A DNA stretch of 64,000 nt from Eonycteris spelaea (GCA_003508835.1 PUFA01000003.1:17523501-17587500); one strand, 5' to 3'; positions 35,900 to 47,800 are shown, counted from the stretch's first letter. Notes: generated by a model from the letters alone, not told the origin. A program made the numbers and translations.

Positions 35900-36650
35900 G
35901 ACATACTTTTTGAATTTTTCAATCTCTTGACTGTTGACAAGTTTTTAATTTTAATAAAGTGTACTTATTTTTTTCTACTGTGGATCATGCTTTTGGTGTT
36001 GTATGTGAAACTCATTGCCAAACCTAAGTTCAGCTAAATTTTCTTGTTTTTTTTCACCTAGAAGTTTTATAGTTTTTATTTTACATTTATGGCTATAATC
36101 CACTTTGAGTTACTTTTTAAAAAAGGTGTTAAGATCTGTGTCTCTAGATTAAATTTTTTTCAAGGATGTTCAGTTGTTTTAGCATCATTGTTGAGACTTT
36201 TTCTCCATTGAATAGCTTTTACTTTTTATCAGAGGTCAATTGACTGTATGGGTCTATTTCTGGGCTCTCTATATTTAGTTTAATTGATCTATGTATCTTA
36301 TCTATTCTTTTTCATATACTGTCTTGATTACTGTAGCTTTAAAGTAAATCTCGAAGTTGGGTAGGGTCAGTCCTCCAGCCTTCAGTGTTGTGTTGACTGT
36401 TCTGGGTCTTTTGCTTTTCCATATAAACTTTAGGATCTACGTGTCAGTATGTATAGAATAGCTTGCTGGGATTTTGTTTGGGACTATGTTGAATCTATGG
36501 ATCAAGTTGGGAAGAACTGGCATATCAGCATTAATGAGTCTTCCAATCCATTTATTTATAAGAATAGGTCACACAAAGGCTTTGGGATTATGGAAATGTC
36601 TTGTATCAGTTTGCTCGTTATGTGGATATGTTCATTAAAAAATCCATAAG
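35900..36650 (-). mobile_element. L1 ORF2 fragment, antisense
   Basis: Unmistakable antisense L1 ORF2: CCACTTTGAGTTACTTTTTA, TTGGGTAGGGTCAGTCCTCC, AGTATGTATAGAATAGCTTG, CTGGGATTTTGTTTGGGACT, TGTTGAATCTATGGATCAAG, GGGAAGAACTGGCATATCAG, TTGAGTCTTCCAATCC-like text. Many stops interrupt it. Confidence 0.85.
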
Positions 36651-38179
36651 TTGCACAGTTATGATGTGTACAGTTCTCTATGGTGACGTTTCAGTCAAGT
36701 GTTTCTTAAAAAAGAATACAACTTAGAGGACAGAATCCATTTTGATTTGCAGAGCAGAGAGCTCAGTACCCAAGTTTGTTTTGTAGAGCTCTGATACCCA
36801 CTTACTATTCCTTTTGAAAATTTGTAGGTATAGATTTTTTTGAGGTGGGGGGGAGTGGATGAAGAATTTAAATATTGAAAATAAGAGCAGGCTCACATGA
36901 AAGGTTGATCTTTGGTGTGTTTCTTATGGACTATTTTTATATTGGATACAAATGTTGGTTACAGATAAAACAATTTTTAGTATCAATTTTAAATAAAATG
37001 AAGGACTATAGTAGACTAAATTTGGAAAAACTATGTCATAAATTCTCTTTGAAACAGTGTTCTCTCAAGAGAGGTTGATATAAACCTTATTACTTGGTAT
37101 TTGACACTAGGTTAGATAAAACAGAAGATGTCCTATTGGAGCATCTTGCATTAGGATGCAAGGGAACAGACAGGATCACTTGTTAAGACTTCTTTTTTAA
37201 ACTTAAATTTCTGAGATGGGAAACTATAGTTTTGTCAGTAAAACATCGACCCTCTTTGAAGTTATTTTTTTGTCTAACTATAAAGCCATAATTAGTTCAG
37301 AATATTTTGTGCAAGAGAGCAAAGTTGGAATTCATGAATTATTTAATACTATGGCTTCAACGTGTGGAAAATCAGTTGTGTGTAAGTTAACTGGTTCATA
37401 TACGTTGTATTTAAGGCATTAGATCCTTGTATTTCTTACAGTTCCAGAATGGTGATATGAAATAAACAGATGCAGGAGTGCTAGCAATTAGAATGCCCCA
37501 TTTTACATGACTATAGAGCATTATCTTGCCTAGAAGCAGTTTCATTTAATGGGCTGTGCTTGTGTCAGCTTGTGGTTTCAACGGAAAAGTGCCTGTAGCA
37601 ACAGTAAACTCGTAACAGCAAATGACTTCACATTGCATTTGTCACTTCGGGAGAAACAATACAGTTTCAGTTTATTCATTCCTTTTTTTGTCAGTATAGT
37701 GATGTTAAAGGGTGGTTAATAATGGTTGTTGCTCACAAGGTGTAAAATTGAAAGTTGTAGAAGAAGGTCTTAACATTCAGTGCTTAATGATTTTATATAT
37801 GCCACGTCAAAACCCTCAGGAGGGTTTCCTGTGTGGTTGGTCTTAGATAAGACCCTCTTAATCATGGTCCTTTCTTTCTCACAATTCTAAGTCTATAGGA
37901 AGTTGTTAAACATCTAAGACTATATTGCAAGAAAGAAGACTTTCTTCTTTTGTGTGTTTTATGGATATCTTTATACCTTTTTTCCCCTCTAAGGGTAATT
38001 TCTTACCTACCAGTTTATACACTAAAGCAGCTGGATCACATTTTTTGTTGTTGTTTTTTTTTACTTTAAAGTCTATTAAAGTCTATTCTCTGTTCACTCT
38101 GTGCTTTTTCCCTGAATGAACTGATATATTCAGCTACCACTTCTACTTATACCAATACTGTCCCAATCTGTATTTCTGT

Positions 38180-38700
38180 ATTTCTTTTAAGACTTATGTT
38201 TTCATTGAGCATTATCTAGTTCAAACTAAAGCTGATTATTTCTCTGATGATTTCTCTTATTCTCTTGTAGTCCACATCTTGATTGGAGTAACCCAGTATC
38301 TGGGTGCATATGCTAGTAACCACCCAAAGAGTGAAGTGTTCTGTATATAATTTGTATGATTGAGTTGGTTAATAATGTTCAGGTCTTTTATATTCTTGCT
38401 GATTTTCTGTCTTGTTTAATCCACTTAGAATGAGGGATTTAAATCTATTAGTGTTGGATTATCTCTGTTTTTTCCATTCTGTTTTTACTTTATGTATTCT
38501 AAGCCTGTTAAGTGCATATATTTTTATGTGCACATATACATGTATAATTTTTATGTTTTCCTGATTATCAACCTTTATATTATTAAGTGTCCCTCTTTGT
38601 ATCTAGTGATATTATCTGATGTTGATAAAGACATTTAAATTCTTCTATAGTTAGTTCCTCTTTGCATAGTTTATCTTTTTCCTTTCTTTCAGCTTAGTAT
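38180..38700 (-). mobile_element. L1 ORF2 fragment, antisense
   Basis: TTTTATATTCTTGCTGATTT, TCTGTCTTGTTTAATCCACT, AATCTATTAGTGTTGGATTA, TGTCCCTCTTTGTATCTAGT and GATATTATCTGATGTTGATA match an L1 ORF2 segment in antisense. Confidence 0.7.
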
Positions 38701-38744
38701 ATCTTCGATTCTAAGGTACGTCAGTTTAGTGTGTGGAGAACATT

Positions 38745-39600
38745 TTGGTAGCAAGACTGAATATAGACAGGAGATGATAGTCATTCCATTGAAAAATAAA
38801 ATGACAGAGGTTGTGTTTAGAGTGGTTGACAATGGAGATGAGGAATAGTGGACAGGCTAGAAATCTAAGGAGGTAGGATTGATAGGAATTAGTGAATGAT
38901 GGGATGCCATGAGTAAAGGGAAGGCGTTATCAAAGATAACCCTCAGATTTTTAGCATGAGCAACTGAGATAATAGTGGTGCTATCTACTGAGCTTCGGGA
39001 AAGCTAGGTACGGAGCAGAGTGGGGTATTTCAGAGATGACATTTGGTTTTGGACATGAAGAGATTGGTGTACTTGTGAAATCTAAAGAGATGTCAGATGG
39101 TTATTGGGGTGGACTGGTGTAGAGCTCAGAGAAAAGGTCTGAGATGGAGTAACAAAATTACTAATATAGGGATAGTATTGAAAATTGTGGGTGTAGAAGA
39201 AGTCACTTTGGTGTGTAAAGGACCTAGCTAGCCCTAAACCAACTCCTGAAATTTGATAGAAGAAGTTAAACCTACAAACTAGGCTAAGGAGCAGCAAGAA
39301 TAGGAAACCTGGGATCCAAAGAAAGACATTAGTTTAAGGAGGAGAGGGAGTGGTTTGGCGTACAGTGCTGCTTAGACATTAAGATGAGGGCCAAACTGTG
39401 TCTAGTAAGATTTAGAGGTATGGGGTTCTTTAAAGAGCCTGGTAAGAACTCTTCTACTGATTTGATAGAAGCAGATATCAGATGGGACTGGGTTAGAGAA
39501 GGAGTGAGAGGTGAAGAAATAGAGTCACGGTGTTTAGACAACTCTCTTAGTAAGGCTGGCTTTGGGGAAATGGAAAATTGAGATGTTAGGCAGAAGGAGA
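38745..39600 (-). mobile_element. Ancient LINE (L2/CR1-like) coding region, antisense, degraded
   Basis: The + strand reads ATTTTTAGCATGAGCAACTG, TTTGGTTTTGGACATGAAGA, GTACAGTGCTGCTTAGACAT, TTTAGACAACTCTCTTAGTA. These match, in order, an antisense CR1-superfamily LINE reverse-transcriptase region that I know from many mammalian introns. Stops and indels are frequent. Same family as 35,040-35,860. Confidence 0.45.
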
Positions 39601-42589
39601 ATTAAAAAAAACAACAAATAAATGGAGAAATAAATGGATGAATGGGTGGTCCAGTTGAGTGTGAATTGTTGATGAATGCTAAGGAGTAATCAGTAATGTA
39701 AGTAAGGTTCTAGGGAGAATAGAGCGGGACGAACTGTGATACCTATGTGGAGGAGATAACCTTTAAATTGGTGGGAAAACAGCTTGGGGAAAATACTCTC
39801 CTAATAAGATAAATGCTATATTTTGTATATTAAATATTTCATTGTAAATTCTCTGTGAATGTTAAACTAGAGGGTTGAGAGCCTGTCATCCCATTTATAA
39901 TATGCAACTCCCATTTGATAATTTTATCATTTTCTACTGCCATCTGCTTTTGACTACCTCTACCAGAAATGTCCACTTTTCCTCACTTCTGACCAAGAAC
40001 AATATAGGCAGTAAATACTGTTTGGGGAAGATTAATCTGTGCATATGACATCTTTTTCTCTTGTGTTTAGGGTACATCATTTTCTTCAGGGAGTTTTGTC
40101 AGAGCTGCTATTTCTGCTGCCTGTGACTTTTTTTCTGTGTTTTACGAATTATAACAAAATTCCACTCTGGGGGAAAATTCTAGTAGAATTCACTAAGTTT
40201 GACCTGATAGTGGTTAGTGTCATGAGCAGAAGAAGCAAAACTTCTTTTTATACATAAGACTTTTCAGTAGACCTTTATGTTGAGTAGATTTTTAAATAGT
40301 TAATACTTGTATGTGATTCAAAATTCAAAAGGTAAATACAAGATATAGTAAAAAGTCCTTGACTCCTGTTCCTCATCCATTCTCTTTCATTGCTAGGGAG
40401 GCTGGTGATACCATTTTCTTAAGTATTCTCCCAGTGTCTGTGCATCTACAGACAAACTCATATATAAATATAATTTTGTTCTTTATTTCCACAAATGGTA
40501 TAAAGTACCTTTTTGTTCATTTAACATTATCTATTGAAAATTCCTCCATATTAGTATATAAAGAATCTTTTCATTCTTTATGGCTACATTGTGTGGACAT
40601 ACACACAATAAGCTAATTATTCATGTGTACAGTTTTATGTTTAATGCTAGTGTTCTTGATTGATTTGGGCATACTTGAGGGTTTTTACTGCAATACGGGT
40701 TGCTTTTTTAAGCAGCAGAAGTCATTATAAATCTCAATAAACACTTAAATTTGAGGAATTTGAAATGAAAGGTAATCATTTGATTAATGAGTCATATTGA
40801 AAGACACAGATGTTGTCATGTTTTCTTAAAAGGCAAAATAGCCTGGGTTTATTTGTGCTACCCACATGTCATGATAATTTATTTACAGAAGAAACAAGAC
40901 TTTTATGGTCATCTTAATAAATTTACTTTTCAACTTATTGTAATATTACATAGTTTGAATAGGTCTAGTGGCTTCTGCTTTCAAAAATTAGAGACTTTTG
41001 ACCCTTGTGTATGTGGCTAATATTAATTTCATTTTTTGAGTATATTTCTCAGATTTTTCAACTTTAAGAAAAAGCTTTATTCCAGAATATATAACTTCAT
41101 TCTCTACGTAAAAACCAATCCTCATTTTAATTCAGCTAGAAAATCTTGGTTTATTCCTCATACCTGGGGCTATTTCATGCCTGTGAATATTTTATTTCCT
41201 GTTTGTATTGCCAGCATGCTTCATTTATGACACTGGTAGTTTGTTGGTTTAACTATTACTCCCTCTGTTGGCTTTCAGAAATGTTACATTCCTTTTGTAA
41301 TGGTATTAGGAATAACATCTATGCTTATTTTTATTTAATTCAAAAATTAGTAATGCAGATGTGCTTGTGAAATAGGCTATATATGGGATTGTTTTAAATT
41401 AATAAATGTTTCTAGTGGCTGTAAGTATTCTGGTTTTCATGAGTGTGTTAAGGTAAACTTCATCCGAATGCCTGTTTTATCAGTAGCTGAGAACAGGGCC
41501 ATGAAAAACAAAAAACAAGTATTTAGGAAATTTGTGTTTATACTAAGCAAAAGGTAGGCTTGGCATGTTAGATCAATAAAAGGATTTTTCAGATATTTTC
41601 TAGTTGCTGCCTACCATCTATTGAACTATCAGGTAACTCTGAAGTGATGATGTCTTAGTGTTCCTGACTAACATACCATTTAGCTTAATGTGTATGCCTA
41701 TGACCTATGAAACATCATGGTAATTGCCTTTATTAACATCATATGTACTGGTCGATGTATTTACTTGCCTTGCACATTCTTAGCATTCTCTGAAAACCTA
41801 CCAGTTAATGAAGTTTGCACTGTACAGGTCACAACTCTTAAAGAGTATGTCCTGTTTCTCCACGATTAAGTGGAATTGTAATACTGTAGGGTAGGGGTGT
41901 CAAGTTGTAAAGTTAGCATATAAAGTAGAAGTGTGTGTAGGGTGTTATCTATCAAACCTCTTAAGTCATTCATAGAATAGAGTGTACTAAGTTTTCTAAG
42001 TTCACAAAATAGTTGGTCCATATTTAGTGGCTGTTGTTTATGTAGAAACACTGGACTTGCATTCAGCATGATGAGAGAGGTATGTGAGAATTAGGAAGGA
42101 CTGAGGGAACAACAGATTCAGGCCTTTCATGTCAGTTCCCTCTAGAGCAACCCCTATTAAGAGGATTGGCAGACAGGTTTGATGCATATAACTACTCAGA
42201 TTGCTCATTTGTCGAATGCACCTAGTTGAAGTTTTTAAAAATGTAAATCTGCATTTGATGGTATTCTGCTTTAACTTCCCCCTTTCCTTTCTTTGATGAG
42301 TTGAGTATAAAAGTGGTCATTCCAGTTAACTTGTTTTCTAGACCAGATTATTAAAGCATTCTTTGTCATTTATATCAAAGTCAAAACATACATACTAACT
42401 CTATTAGAATTTTGAGGATCCCTTTCTTAAACACTTTAAGTTTTAAAGCTGAAAGTCTTTGGTTGCTTGCTGGCCTTGCAATTTTAGGAATAGAGGATTA
42501 ACGTGCCATTTTTGGTAGCTGTGTAGGCTAGCATTTTAATAATACTAAGTTTTGAATTTGACTGTTAATGAATATGTGAAGATACACAT

Positions 42590-42847
42590 CTTTTATTTTT
42601 ATTTTTAAATTTTTATTTTATTTTATTATTTATTGTTTATTTTTTTTAGGCGAGACAACCCTTGGTTGACCTCACAGATTGCCAGGATCTTGTCAGTTTA
42701 CAATCCTTTTTTTTATTTTTTATTTTTATGCCTACAGCACTTTGTCTTCCTAGGTGGTCTCCCATCCAAGTTCTAACCAGGCCTAACCCCGCTTATCTTC
42801 TGAGATCAGACAGGATCAGGCTTGTTCAGGGTAGCATGGCTGTAGAC
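42590..42847 (-). mobile_element. SINE with 5S rRNA-derived head, unrelated body and A-rich tail
   Basis: Read on the minus strand, the element starts with a 118-nt 5S rRNA sequence (42,847 down to 42,730), then an A-rich linker, a body of about 60 nt (about 42,651-42,710) and an A-rich tail (to 42,590). It is flanked by GATACACAT at 42,581-42,589 and again at 42,848-42,856, so head, body and tail were inserted together by LINE-type retroposition. 5S-headed SINEs are established in fruit bats (MEG-RS, MEG-RL) and a few other lineages. Which family this is cannot be told without a library search. It lies 124 bp upstream of ARK2N exon 2. Confidence 0.8.
42730..42847 (-). pseudogene. 5S rRNA-derived sequence (SINE head)
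   Basis: The minus strand begins GTCTACAGCCATGCTACCCT and includes GGCCTGGTTAGAACTTGGAT, then GGGAGACCACCTAGG and GTGCTGTAGGC. It aligns without gaps to mammalian 5S rRNA as I remember it, with about 20 differences in 118 positions, many at former CpGs. The internal promoter region is largely recognisable. It lacks the T-run terminator straight after the gene and continues into an A-rich linker, so it is not a functional 5S gene. Confidence 0.9.
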
Positions 42848-42970
42848 GATACACATATTTTAAAGCCCTGTATGTTGATAATTTTTGCCACCCACTCAGA
42901 AACGTAGATATGTTGTGCTGATTAAATAATTTGCCATTTCTGCTTATTGATTTTGTGTGTTTTTGTACAG

Positions 42971-43040
42971 GTTGTTTTCCTGTTGCATCTTTGACATAGT
43001 TTCCTAGACCCTGCTCCATGATTTAACTCAAAAGTCTGAA
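42971..43040 (+). other. ARK2N: ARK2N exon 2, 5' UTR part
   Basis: It follows the acceptor TTTTGTACAG at 42,961-42,970. The 70 nt before the start codon contain one upstream ATG (43,018), which forms a two-codon ORF. The exon runs on as coding sequence to 43,755. Confidence 0.85.
43018..43026 (+). promoter_or_regulatory. Two-codon upstream ORF (Met-Ile-stop)
   Basis: ATG ATT TAA ends 14 nt before the main ATG at 43,041. Its context is weak (T at -3, A at +4), so most ribosomes should scan past. A minimal ORF this close to the start could still tune translation. The effect is inferred. Confidence 0.6.
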
Positions 43041-43755
43041 ATGAAGATGGAGGAGGCAGTGGGAAAAGTTGAAGAACTCATCGAGTCTGAAGTCCCACCA
43101 AAAACATCCGAACAAGAGACAGCTAAGGAGGAAGATGGATCTGTAGAACTGGAACCTCAAGTTCAGAAAGATGGTGTAGTGGATTCTACAGTTCTTTCTT
43201 CAATGCCCTGCTTATTGATGGAACTGAGAAGGGACTCTTCTGAGTCTCAGTTAGCATCCACCGAGAGTGACAAGCCAACAGCTGGCCGAGTTTATGAGAG
43301 TGACTCCTCTAATCACTGCATGCTTTCCCCTTCCTCTAGTGGTCACCTGGCTGATTCAGATACGTTGTCTTCTGCAGAAGAGAATGAACCCTCCCAGGCA
43401 GAAACGGCGGTAGAAGGAGACCCTTCTGGAGTGTCTGGTGCCACAGTTGGGCGAAAGTCTCGGAGGTCCCGATCTGAAAGTGAAACATCCACTATGGCTG
43501 CCAAGAAAAACCGGCAATCCAGTGATAAACAGAATGGCCGAGTTGCCAAGGTTAAAGGTCACCGGAGCCAAAAGCACAAGGAGAGAATCAGGCTACTGAG
43601 GCAGAAACGGGAGGCTGCTGCGCGTAAGAAATATAACCTGTTGCAGGACAGTAGTACCAGTGATAGTGACCTGACTTGTGACTCAAGCACGAGCTCATCA
43701 GATGACGATGAAGAGGTTTCAGGGAGCAGCAAGACAATCACTGCAGAGATACCAG
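43041..43755 (+). CDS. ARK2N: ARK2N coding exon 2 (residues 1-238 and first base of 239)
   Basis: The translation begins [18 protein letters not shown] and is that of ARK2N/C18orf25/ARKL1, related to the N-terminal, non-catalytic part of the E3 ligase Arkadia (RNF111) and to RNF165. The full human protein is 404 residues and has no RING. Visible parts: an acidic N terminus; LRRDSSES at 62-69, with Ser66 in an RRxS (PKA-type) setting and Ser67 with Leu at -5 and Arg at -3 (AMPK-type); a Ser-rich acidic stretch (86-120); a basic [10 protein letters not shown] patch (138-147); a Lys/Arg-rich segment (168-198), probable nuclear localisation signal, with strong homology to Arkadia; and a Ser/Asp-rich tail (203-230). 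The first ATG (G at -3) is chosen; codon 3 is a second ATG in better context (A at -3, G at +4). The exon ends CCAG with GTAGAG as donor. The protein is known as an AMPK/PKA substrate in muscle and as a CK2-binding nuclear factor; those roles come from the family, not from this sequence. Confidence 0.95.
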
Positions 43756-46647
43756 GTAGAGGATGTTTTTTAAACTGACTGTAGAGCACCTGATAGCGTT
43801 TCTCAGCTATCAGGCTCAGTGCTCAGTTAGATGAGTGACACTTGAAAAAATCCAGGAAACCTGCAGCTCTGTAAATTTGAAGACTGCAGTGTACTAACAA
43901 GACATGGCCAATTAAAAAACCTGTTCTGAGGTTTCCAGTGCACTTTAGCACATCAGAAAAAAAAAAAATTTAAATGGTTAATGATAGAGACAAGATTATT
44001 TTTAAGTAATGGAATTTTCCACAAGTCTCTTTTGCTGTAACACATTACCTGAACTCCCATCATTGCCTTTTTAGCACTGCTTAGATTTAATACTCATTGT
44101 TCAGCATTATTACTAAGTACATTTTCCTCAGGAATTAGGCACCTTGCTTAATTATATAGCCACTGCACTCAAGCTTGTGGTGTCTAAAATAACATGTTTT
44201 TCTGTTAGTTTCTAATAACTATTCCTCCTAAAACAGTAGTTTATGTTTTTCCTTTATTCAGTGCATGATAAGCTAGTTTTCCTTGTTGCACATTTTTCTA
44301 GTTCTAAGTTGTCACATAGAAAATGTTTTTTTGCAGAACTTTTCCCTTACTCTCTGAAGCTTTAAAAGTTTGATAGAAATTGCTTGTTCCAGGTCTCATT
44401 GGTATAAGAATTTAATTTACTACGTTGACATATCTACTTTCTCCATATCATCATATCTGGTACTGTGCATTACAAAGGCAGTCTTGAGATTTCATAGTGG
44501 AAGAAAGATGAGGTCTGAACCATTCTTAATTGGTGAATCCTCATTATGGAAGAGACTTATGATTAGGAACATTTCGTAACCTATACTTAGTAGATCATGA
44601 CAATTGTTTATCGCACATTCAAGGGGAAAGTTTTGGTTTTCAAAGTTTTATGGGTTACTATGTTTTTTCCTCTTAGTTTTCTGAAAGGTTTTTATTTCTA
44701 CACATGAAGACAGCATATTGCTGATATACAAAGAATATTTCAAGAAAAAGAATATTGGTTAATTAAACCTATTGCTAACCAAAACTTACATAAACTCAAT
44801 AATAAGAATGATTGGTTTTAAAGCACTTTGTAAGTCTTTTAACTTATAATAATAAAAGTTTCATCTCTATAGTACACTAAATATGAGTTTTTAAGTCATT
44901 AGAAATGCTTACTGTTTTAATAATATATTGAATTCCTGTGATAGTTCCTTGTGTTAAAATAAGTGTGTAGGGGGATAGGATTTAATTGAAACTCATCAGT
45001 TGAATGCATGAGAGAAGCAGACTTCGGGTTGTTCTATGGCAGGCTGTAGGTATTTTTTTTACATTTAATATTTTTAAGAAAACTTTATTAATGCCTGTAA
45101 AATTGTTTATTCATTTATTCCTGTGTTCTGTTCTAATCTGTTAATACCATGATGGATCTCTTGATACGGTACTTAATTCCACTCACTAAACAGATTTTTA
45201 TGTAACCACCCCAGTACTTTACCTTTTTTATGGGTAGGGAGAAGAAGGTAGATGAACAAAATTCTCTTTGAAGATAGACCCCATTGTAGAGGTGGCATGA
45301 GAAGTGTCTTCTTGTTTGACTTATGTTGGTTGATTGAGTATGCTTTGTTCGTATTTGCCAAACCTTTTTGTTAATTGACTGCCTGACCAGTGTGTAAATC
45401 TTTTAAAACACTAGTGGTCACCTTTTTTTAGTCTGTTCTGAATTGTATGCTAACCAAAACACCAAAGTAAATTATTTAGATCTGTAATTTAGTTTCTGGT
45501 GTTCACACCATTTAGTAAGTTTGCAGCTTTTGAAAATACATAGTTTTCTAAGGTAATTATGGAGAATCAAATGGTGGAGTAGGAAGCAGGGTTGCTGTAT
45601 ATGACTGCCTAGGCTGCGTGCAGCACAGTTTCAGGAGGTGCTGTTCACGTAAGACAGGTATGAAGGGGCTTTCCTGGAGTGATGCAAAGGAGCAAAGGTG
45701 GAACAGCCTGAATTTAAATATTAGGAAGTTATTTCAACTGTCCATATTGTTACCCCAGAAAAATTGTAACGTGTGCATTTTTAATGATTATTTGTGCCTC
45801 AGTTTCCTGAATCACATTATAACTGTGGAGAAGAGAGCTACACTCAACCTTATAGCCAGGGCAGTTGTCGCAAAGTTCTATAAATCGTAAAGATAGGATG
45901 AATTATGAACTGATTTGAGTGTGACAGCATGGACATTCAGGTGAACCTTAAACTGGATGTGCCTAACTGAATCTCTTGGATGTTGAAATTTGAATCCAGC
46001 TGTTTACACAGAATGGAAACCAAGAGGAAAAGTAAAAACAGATTCTTGCTATACTCTTTTGTCAAGGTAATCTAATTTTAATAATTCAGAAAATGCTTTA
46101 TTTATAAACTTTTTTTGGCAGCCACTTAAATGTTGAAGGCATTATGCTAAGCGTTCTCTTATGCCAAATAATTTAACAATTAATGCATTTTCTTTTAGGA
46201 GTGAAAACAAATAATGATGAAGACCTATATATAGTGCATGATAATGTTTAATAATTGTGTTTGCTATCTGGGCAACTGATGTTTATGAAGACTTTTTTAT
46301 TTAATAGTTAACTGGCAAACAACTTAGTTTGTACACTAGACCATTCTTTCCTTGAAATTTTTGAAAATATATTACTGTTTGGAGGTATCATACCAAGATA
46401 ATTCTGGCAGTTCTTTCATTTGGGGGACTTGAAGATGAGCAAAAATAAAGTAATATGTAGTGAATATTAATGTAAAAATACTATGTGGTGGTCTTGGGTA
46501 TTCAAGGCTTTTATCAAATGACTCATTTATCTTTATAGATGATCTTTTCGTACTGTTAATCTCTTTGCAGTTTTTGATTAGAGAATTATTTCTCCAGGTT
46601 GGGAAGTTCTCGCAAAATCACTTTGAAACCAAATCTGTAAAGTCTGC

Positions 46648-46694
46648 TCTTGCAGAGAATTTTGATTTTAGTGAATATGAATAATGGACATTAG
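46648..46694. repeat. 47-bp direct repeat, copy A (probable source)
   Basis: Starts TCTTGCAGAGAATTTTGATT and ends AATAATGGACATTAG. It is identical over 47 bp to 47,676-47,722, and its flanks are ordinary non-L1 sequence, which suggests this is the original copy. Confidence 0.95.
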
Positions 46695-47239
46695 ATTTCA
46701 TTCAGTTCAACAAATTCTCTGAACAGACTAACTTATATGCATCAGTGTACGTGGGCAGTGGGGAAAAGTTTTTTCAGTAACTTGTTTTTCATACTTAGCC
46801 TAGAGTAAACGTTAGGGTAACTTCATCTTGACCCGTTTTTGTATGGTTTAATAGTTACCATATAAATGCCTACTCAATGTGGTCCCGAAAATAGTATCCA
46901 CTTTGGTAGGTAAGGGTCAGTAGTCTTGGCAGACACTAGTCAGAAAACCTAATTGGTCTGTTTTGGAGAATGCTGGGGAGGCTGTTAAGGACAACTGTCT
47001 GAGATCACCTGAATTCCCAAACCGTTTGGCCAGGCCAGAACAGTTTAGCTCCACCTAAGCCAGAATCTCACCACTCATTATTCACCATACACATTTATGC
47101 ACTAAAATGCATTGTGATATTTATCTCACAGTCTTTCTCAGGTAGAGATTTATGCTTGATCAATTAACTCTTGCTTAGAAATTTAAAAAATAAAAGATTT
47201 TAAGTAGTAAATCCTTTATAGAAAGTTTTGAAAATGTGA

Positions 47240-47800
47240 AATAGAAAATTAAATCACCCATAATCCTGTTTTTGTTAACATTTGAGTATGTTGCCTTCCA
47301 TAATGTATAACAAAATTTATCAAACTGTGTATACATACTTCTTTTTTACTTTCCCTCTTAACATTGCATTTTGAGCATTTAATCAAAGCACAGTATTCTC
47401 TCTAAAATGTATTTTTTTTAATAGTGCAGCTAACTGTAAGATAACTTCCCAAACATTGATCTTTTGGGGCTGTTTGTAGTTCTTGCTATTATGAGAAAGA
47501 GCATGAACACTCAGCCTTTTGACACACACCGCCAAACTGCTTTTTAAGAATATATTAAGTCTGTTCCATCTAGGAACTTGAGTATTTGTTGCCTTTTATT
47601 CGTACTATTAAGTATCTTGCTGATTCGATGGAAGAATTGTATTTTAGCATTAATTTGCATTTCTTTGATCACTAGTCTTGCAGAGAATTTTGATTTTAGT
47701 GAATATGAATAATGGACATTAGTTGAAAAATCATGTTTGGTCGTTTGTATTCTTTTGGTAAACAGTCTTCATGTTCTTTGCATGTTTCCCTCCTGCCACT
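47240..47800 (-). mobile_element. L1 ORF2/3' fragment, antisense, interrupted by a 47-bp insert
   Basis: Text such as CACACACCGCCAAACTGCTT, TTAATTTGCATTTCTTTGAT and, after the insert, TTGAAAAATCATGTTTGGTC with GTTTGTATTCTTTTGGTAAA is antisense L1M. The insert at 47,676-47,722 sits between ACTAG and TTGAA, breaking the L1 reading. Confidence 0.65.
47676..47722. repeat. 47-bp direct repeat, copy B, inserted in an L1
   Basis: An exact copy of 46,648-46,694, about 1.03 kb away in the same orientation. It falls in the middle of L1 homology and replaces only a few L1 bases. Confidence 0.95.

Larger units (their letters stand above)
23888..42970 (+). other. ARK2N: ARK2N intron 1 (about 19.1 kb)
   Basis: Bounded by the GTGAGG donor and a good acceptor (polypyrimidine-rich GTGTGTTTTTGTACAG ending at 42,970). 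It holds a hAT element, antisense L1 fragments, L2 and MIR remnants, simple repeats, three perfect hairpins and a 5S-derived SINE, each listed separately. Long parts (24,541-28,650, 29,701-32,570, 36,650-38,180, 39,600-42,580) show nothing I can assign beyond AT-rich unique sequence. Confidence 0.75.

Noticed and set aside
42730..42847. A functional 5S rRNA gene
   Set aside because: About 20 substitutions, no T-run terminator after the gene, an A-rich linker and flanking target duplications show a retroposed copy.
42662..42907. 81-residue + strand frame just upstream of exon 2
   Set aside because: It is the 5S-derived SINE read in the wrong sense.
43343..43789. Minus-strand frames opposite exon 2
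   Set aside because: They are shadows of the ARK2N coding sequence on the other strand.
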